Part shown: piece by piece, positions 6,999 to 10,504 of the stretch | Numbering within the stretch: position 1 is the stretch's first letter | How the letters are laid out: each line of letters begins with the position of its first letter | Assembly (NCBI GenBank): GCA_021827255.1 | Contig: JAKAWO010000084.1 | Coordinates: 1 to 10,504 of the forward strand | DNA: 10,504 bases | Source of the DNA: Acidobacteriota bacterium | GTDB taxonomy: Bacteria > Acidobacteriota > Terriglobia > UBA7540 | Direction of reading: 5' to 3' | Translations under genes and position numbers: made by a program | The notes under the pieces: model-generated | The model's database searches: none | What the model saw: the letters and a program-made list of their open reading frames with translations, nothing else | Told to the model about the DNA's origin: nothing

Positions 6999-7868
6999 TC
7001 AGGAACCCAATCCAGCCGCAGGCAGCGGAAACGGATTGTCCGTCATCAATCCCGATGGCTGGCCTGGAGGGAAATGGACATCGAGCAGCGCCTTGAATGG
7101 AGCAAAGCCGCCCGTTTTGCCGGTCAACGCTTCGTACGTCTGTTCGAGCGTCGAGCCAGCGGCTTCGACGATCTGCGGCCAGGAGAAATTCAACTGATGA
7201 CGCAGATAGTTGAGAAAGAGAACGGCGCAGCCCGTCGAGACGGCGTTCTGGTCGGTGGGATCGGTTTGGCTCACCCAGTCCGGGCGGTCGGTGGAGTCGA
7301 GCCATGAAGCGGCGGTAGAGAAACCGTTGAGCTCGGCAGGGTAGAGCTCAGTCGCGAGAACCCTGGAAAGCCCTTCGCCGTTGCTCGCCCCGCAGTCCCA
7401 ACCTCGGTTCTGCGCAGCCTCGAAAACTTCCACCTCTTCGGCCACCACCAGCATTCGCGTGTGGTCAATGTCCGGGCTCGCCGAAGTGTCTCCATCGCAG
7501 TAGAGATCCACGCCTGAGCAGCCGTAGTGGTACGCGCCGCCGATTCCCGACGCAATGATGGCGTTCAGCGGAAAGGTCGGTAGCGTGAGGCCGCCAAAAA
7601 AGCCAGCCACCGCCTCGTAATCGCGTTCGACCGTGACGAGAACGCCTTGCGCAATCACCGGCCCGTTCGCAAAGCCCGTTTCGAAATACACCTGGAAATG
7701 GGCCGTGCTCCCCGCGAGCGTCGTCGGGTAGTCAAACCCAACAGCGGGCGCGGCCGGGCGAGCCGCAAATTGCGCGCTGAGCGGCAATTTTGCGAAGATG
7801 CGGACTGCCGAGGTGGACCCTTCACTAAGCCGGTCGGGGGGCTTCTTTCGACTCCTCGAGCGCTTCAT
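6999..7868 (-). CDS. Conserved protein of unknown function
   Basis: A 289-residue protein that I cannot assign to a named family. The first ~45 residues are basic and low in order. From about 45 it reads as a well-structured domain: GFDYPTTLAGSTAHFQVYFE, then GGAYHYGCSGVDLYCDGD with two Cys (117 and 124), then VVAEEVEVFEAAQ (141-153), WDCGASNGEGLSR (157-169), PDWVSQTDPTDQNAVSTGC, and a C-terminal LLDVHFPPG. AEEVE followed about 20 residues later by NGEGLS echoes the HExxH...NEG layout of peptidase MA proteins, but the catalytic histidines are absent, so it may be a non-enzymatic relative. The ATG start is supported by AAGGAG at 7878-7883 with 9 nt spacing. No signal peptide is evident with this start. 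It precedes the truncated PLD-like gene by 24 bp. Confidence 0.72.
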   Translation of the reverse strand: MKRSRSRKKPPDRLSEGSTSAVRIFAKLPLSAQFAARPAAPAVGFDYPTTLAGSTAHFQVYFETGFANGPVIAQGVLVTVERDYEAVAGFFGGLTLPTFPLNAIIASGIGGAYHYGCSGVDLYCDGDTSASPDIDHTRMLVVAEEVEVFEAAQNRGWDCGASNGEGLSRVLATELYPAELNGFSTAASWLDSTDRPDWVSQTDPTDQNAVSTGCAVLFLNYLRHQLNFSWPQIVEAAGSTLEQTYEALTGKTGGFAPFKALLDVHFPPGQPSGLMTDNPFPLPAAGLGS

Positions 7869-8004
7869 AGAACGAGACTCCTTTCTGGCGGGCTGCCCTC
7901 CCCGTTGACTTTCTCTTTTTTGCCATGACCTGGACTGCCTCGCCCAGCGGAATCCCCTCTTTACTAGAGATGCACTCCACGTGGCTCAAGATGTGCCGAT
8001 CCAT
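7825..8004 (-). CDS. Possible small protein, 59 residues, overlapping the next gene
   Basis: This short minus-strand frame starts at ATG 8004. It reads MDRHILSHVECISSKEGIP, then GEAVQVMAKKRKSTGRAARQ and a C-terminal SFYEALEESKEAPRPA. The composition (basic middle, acidic amphipathic end) looks like a genuine small soluble protein rather than random GC-rich translation. It overlaps the start of the 6999-7868 gene by 44 bp in another frame, and the SD of that gene lies inside it, so translational coupling is possible. No SD precedes it; a second ATG at 7926 would give 33 residues. I do not recognise its family. Confidence 0.35.
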   Translation of the reverse strand: MDRHILSHVECISSKEGIPLGEAVQVMAKKRKSTGRAARQKGVSFYEALEESKEAPRPA

Positions 8005-8181
8005 CGCTGAGCTGAACGAGGTAACGCAGATCTACAGATCCGCGGCCTGGCGCCGGATGGACCGCGTGGTGCGGTACGCCGAGAGCACGATCCGGACCGC
8101 CAATTCGCCCGCGTCGAGGCGCGGCGCGAAGGGTCGCGGCGAGCGGCGGGCAACCGCTGCCTCCGGCCGGCCTTTTGCGTG

Positions 8182-8187
8182 TACAAT
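8182..8187 (+). promoter_or_regulatory. Candidate -10 element close to the dehydrogenase start
   Basis: TACAAT (five of six consensus bases) ends 10 nt before the ATG at 8198. No good -35 lies 16-18 bp upstream, and there is no SD between it and the start. If it is used, the transcript would have almost no leader. Confidence 0.3.
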
Positions 8188-8197
8188 CACCGTCGCC

Positions 8198-9256
8198 ATG
8201 AAAACCTATCGAATCGCGCTGCTTCCCGGCGACGGCATCGGCAAGGAAGTGATCCCGCAGGCGGTGCGGGTGCTCGAAACCGTTGCCCAAGACTTCCAAC
8301 TGACCTTCGAGCATTTTGAGTGGGGATGCGAGTATTATTTGCGCGCCGGCCGGATGATGCCGGACGACGGCCTCGACCAGCTTCGCCCCTTTGACGCCAT
8401 TTTGCTGGGCGCGATTGGGCATCCCACCGTGCCGGATCACATCTCGCTGCGCGACCTGCTGCTGCGCATCCGCTTTGGCTACGACCTTTACGTCAATCTG
8501 CGCCCGATTGAAGTCCTGCCGGGGCTCGATCCGCCGCTTCGCAACAAAACGCCCCAGGACGTGAACATGCTCTTTGTGCGGGAGAATTCCGAGGGCGAGT
8601 ATTGCGGCATGGGCGGCCGCTTCAAGCGCGGAACGCCGGACGAATTCGCCATTCAGCACGCCGTCTTCACCCGCAAGGGGGTGGAGCGCATCCTTCGCTA
8701 CGCCTTCGAGCAGGCTCGCCAGCGGCCGCGCAAGCGGCTGGCGAGCGCCACCAAATCGAATGCTCTGAACTACAGCATGGTGATGTGGGACGAACTGTTG
8801 AAGGAAGTCGGACGCGATTATCCGGACGTTGCCGTGAGCAATTACCACGTGGACGCGCTCGCGGCGCGCATGGTCACTCATCCTGAAACGCTGGACGTGG
8901 TCGTGGCCTCGAATTTGTTCGCCGACATTCTCACCGACCTCGGCGGCGCGCTGCAGGGCAGCCTGGGCCTGGCGGCGAGCGCCAATCTGAATCCGACCGC
9001 GCGCCTGGGTCCGCCCATGTTTGAGCCTGTCCACGGCAGCGCGCCCGATATCGAAGGCCGAGGCGTCGCCAATCCGATCGCCGCCCTCTGGACCGCGGCG
9101 CTGATGACCGAACACCTGGGCGAGCCGTCCGCCGCCGAGCGCATCATGAGCGCGCTCCGCGCGGTCACGGGCGAAGGCCGGATTCGCACCGCGGACCTCG
9201 GCGGCAACAACACCACGCGCGAATTCGCAGACGCGGTTATCGCCCGGCTGGCCTGA
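8198..9256 (+). CDS. Tartrate/D-malate dehydrogenase family (isocitrate/isopropylmalate dehydrogenase-like)
   Basis: A 352-residue NAD-dependent beta-decarboxylating dehydrogenase. It begins ALLPGDGIGKEV (7-18). The segment WGCEYYLRAGRMMPDDGLDQL (42-62) with HPTVPDHISLRDLLLRIR (75-92) is typical of tartrate/D-malate dehydrogenases rather than LeuB. Other motifs are RENSEGEYCG (128-137, Tyr135), K186 in ATKSNALNY, metal-binding D219, D243 and D247 (HVDAL, NLFADILTDLGG), and the NAD loop EPVHGSAPDIEGRGVANPIA (276-295). The expected reaction is oxidation and decarboxylation of D-malate, tartrate or a related 2-hydroxy acid in the cytosol. The start is set by family length; an in-frame extension to 7925 is open but unlike the family. 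There is no SD. It converges with the trans-sulfuration gene, leaving a 50-bp gap. Confidence 0.86.
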   Translation: MKTYRIALLPGDGIGKEVIPQAVRVLETVAQDFQLTFEHFEWGCEYYLRAGRMMPDDGLDQLRPFDAILLGAIGHPTVPDHISLRDLLLRIRFGYDLYVNLRPIEVLPGLDPPLRNKTPQDVNMLFVRENSEGEYCGMGGRFKRGTPDEFAIQHAVFTRKGVERILRYAFEQARQRPRKRLASATKSNALNYSMVMWDELLKEVGRDYPDVAVSNYHVDALAARMVTHPETLDVVVASNLFADILTDLGGALQGSLGLAASANLNPTARLGPPMFEPVHGSAPDIEGRGVANPIAALWTAALMTEHLGEPSAAERIMSALRAVTGEGRIRTADLGGNNTTREFADAVIARLA

Positions 9257-9260
9257 TGAG

Positions 9261-9296
9261 CTCCGCGGTCTGCGCTAGCTCGGAGGAAATGTTTTT
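9261..9296 (+). terminator. Weak candidate terminator between convergent genes
   Basis: CTCCG (9261-9265) pairs with CGGAG (9281-9285) around a 15-nt loop, and a run of five T (9292-9296) follows seven bases later. The stem is short and the loop is long, so this is tentative. It lies in the only gap (9257-9306) between two genes that read toward each other. Confidence 0.25.
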
Positions 9297-9306
9297 CGAC
9301 CCCCGG

Positions 9307-10485
9307 TCAGAAATCGAGCGCCTGGTCGAGGTCGGCGATCAAGTCGTCAACCGCCTCAATGCCCACCGAGAGCCTCACCAGGCCGTCGGTGATGCCGATG
9401 GCCAGCCGTTGATCGCGCGGCACGGCGCGATGGCTGGTGGAGGCGGAGTGGACGATGAGCGAGCGCGTATCGCCGAGGCTGGCGGCGCGCGCGAAGAGCT
9501 TCACGCGATCCATTACTGTTGCGCCGGCTGCGGTGCCGCCCTTCACTTCAAAGCTGATCATCGCGCCAAAAGCCCTCATCTGCCGTTTCGCCAATTCATG
9601 CCCAGGATGCCTCGTGAGGCCGGGATAATTGACGCGCTCGACCTTGGGATGGTGCGACAGAAACTCGGCAATCTTCTGCGCGTTCGAGCAATGCGTGGGC
9701 ATTCGCAGGTGGAGCGTGCGGATGCCGCGCAAGATGAGCCAGGCGTTGAAGGGACTGAGGATGGCCCCGAAGTCGCGGATGACTTCATGAACCAGCAGGG
9801 ATATGTATTCTTTCGACCCGACGATGGCGCCGCCCATGGCGTCGCCGTGTCCGCAAAGATATTTGGTCGCCGAATGGATCACCGTCGTCACGCCCAGCCG
9901 CAGCGGTTGCTGGAGCGCTGGCGAGGCAAAAGTGTTGTCTATCAGGGTGGGGATGGCGCGCGCACGGCCGAGAGAAGCGAGAGCCTGAATGTCCAGAATG
10001 TCGAGCACGGGATTGCTGGGCGTTTCAAAATAAATCAGGCGCGTGTTCGCCTGGATGGCTCTTTCAAAGTCTTCCGCCCGCGAGGTTCCGACAAAGGTGG
10101 CGGAAGCTCCCATGCGCGGCAGCTTCTGGTCGAGGAAATGATAGGCCGCGCCATAGAGCGACCGGGCGGCCACTACGTGATCGCCAGCCTTGATATAACC
10201 GAGAATGGCGGTGGAGATAGCGGCCATGCCCGAAGCGGTGACGAGCGCTGCCTCGCCGCCTTCGAGCGCGCCAATTTTTTCCTCCAGCGCGTGGAGCGTC
10301 GGATTGCCGTAACGGGTGTACATGTAGCCGGCCTTCTGCTCGCCATAGATGGCGGCCATTTCCTCCGAGTTGGCGGAGGCAAAAGTTGTGGCTTGGTAAA
10401 TCGGCGTGTCCAAAGCCCCGGTCACGAGACAAGGCGCTTCACCCGCATGCACGGCCAGCGTTCCAAATTGATATTCCTTTCGCAC
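9307..10485 (-). CDS. Trans-sulfuration PLP enzyme (cystathionine gamma-synthase / methionine gamma-lyase / O-acylhomoserine sulfhydrylase family)
   Basis: A 392-residue Cys/Met-metabolism PLP enzyme at the family's usual length. Visible motifs are TLAVHAGE (9-16), PIYQATTF (28-35), YMYTRYGNPT (54-63, Tyr56 and Arg58 contact the cofactor phosphate of the neighbouring subunit), ASGMAAI (84-90), YFETPSNP (152-159), D183 in LIDNTFASP, the Schiff-base lysine K208 in HSATKYLCGHGD, and a C-terminal GITDGLVRLSVGIE. The family makes or breaks C-S bonds beside homoserine-derived substrates in methionine and cysteine metabolism. CGHGD and the absence of the usual HPAxxTH (here HSASTSH) leave synthase, lyase and sulfhydrylase all possible. 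The start is GTG (10483-10485), supported by AGGAGG at 10492-10497 with 6 nt spacing. Confidence 0.88.
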   Translation of the reverse strand: MRKEYQFGTLAVHAGEAPCLVTGALDTPIYQATTFASANSEEMAAIYGEQKAGYMYTRYGNPTLHALEEKIGALEGGEAALVTASGMAAISTAILGYIKAGDHVVAARSLYGAAYHFLDQKLPRMGASATFVGTSRAEDFERAIQANTRLIYFETPSNPVLDILDIQALASLGRARAIPTLIDNTFASPALQQPLRLGVTTVIHSATKYLCGHGDAMGGAIVGSKEYISLLVHEVIRDFGAILSPFNAWLILRGIRTLHLRMPTHCSNAQKIAEFLSHHPKVERVNYPGLTRHPGHELAKRQMRAFGAMISFEVKGGTAAGATVMDRVKLFARAASLGDTRSLIVHSASTSHRAVPRDQRLAIGITDGLVRLSVGIEAVDDLIADLDQALDF

Positions 10486-10504
10486 CCGTCACCTCCTGGC
10501 GCGC

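Noticed and set aside
6819..7307. C-terminal continuation of the di-haem oxidoreductase frame
   Set aside because: It is antisense to the PLD-like remnant and the 6999-7868 gene and has no haem site or family motif. It is open by chance in GC-rich DNA.
7925..8197. N-terminal extension of the dehydrogenase to an upstream ATG
   Set aside because: The family starts right before the GDGIG nucleotide-binding motif, as the product from 8198 does. The extra 91 residues match nothing known to me and overlap the opposite-strand small ORF.
7964..9115. Minus-strand frame of 383 codons opposite the dehydrogenase
   Set aside because: It is antisense to a gene with intact catalytic motifs; its His/Arg-rich composition is typical of a shadow frame.

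Overview
The window is GC-rich, tightly packed bacterial chromosomal DNA. The protein style suggests an Acidobacteriota-like or Verrucomicrobiota-like soil bacterium: the HemD N-terminus, the 'SQSREAPTGFD' start of a di-haem oxidoreductase fragment, and many genes with weak Shine-Dalgarno (SD) sites. The taxonomic call is inference from sequence style, not a search result. There are no tRNAs, rRNAs, CRISPR arrays, transposases or phage genes.

Left block (1-4325, all minus strand, read right to left from a candidate promoter at about 4386-4414): a sugar phosphate isomerase/epimerase-like TIM barrel, a class I PLP-dependent aminotransferase, and one continuous reading frame joining uroporphyrinogen-III synthase (HemD) to uroporphyrinogen decarboxylase (HemE). 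The fusion runs off the left edge about 667 codons after its start. It would carry out two consecutive steps of tetrapyrrole synthesis. The linker between its domains contains a nested palindromic element.

Middle block (4578-6254, plus strand): a two-gene unit with a good sigma70-type promoter. It encodes a small protein with an excisionase/MerR-like helix-turn-helix and a TOBE/Mop molybdate-binding domain, then a MOT1-family molybdate/sulfate transporter. The likely role is molybdate uptake with a built-in oxyanion sensor.

Damaged block (6255-8197): a gene-poor stretch; the N-terminus of a di-haem c-type oxidoreductase (plus) that stops matching its family at about 6818; the N-terminus of a possible phospholipase D-like protein (minus) cut at about the same point; an intact conserved gene of unknown function (minus, 6999-7868); and a possible 59-codon small gene overlapping its start. 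Two unrelated genes lose their 3' halves at one junction, which points to a deletion or inversion scar, or an assembly chimera.

Right block (8198-10485): a tartrate/D-malate dehydrogenase-family enzyme (plus) converging on a trans-sulfuration PLP enzyme of the cystathionine gamma-synthase / methionine gamma-lyase family (minus, GTG start with a strong SD). The features of most interest are the HemD-HemE fusion with its palindromic linker and the helix-turn-helix/TOBE plus MOT1 pair.
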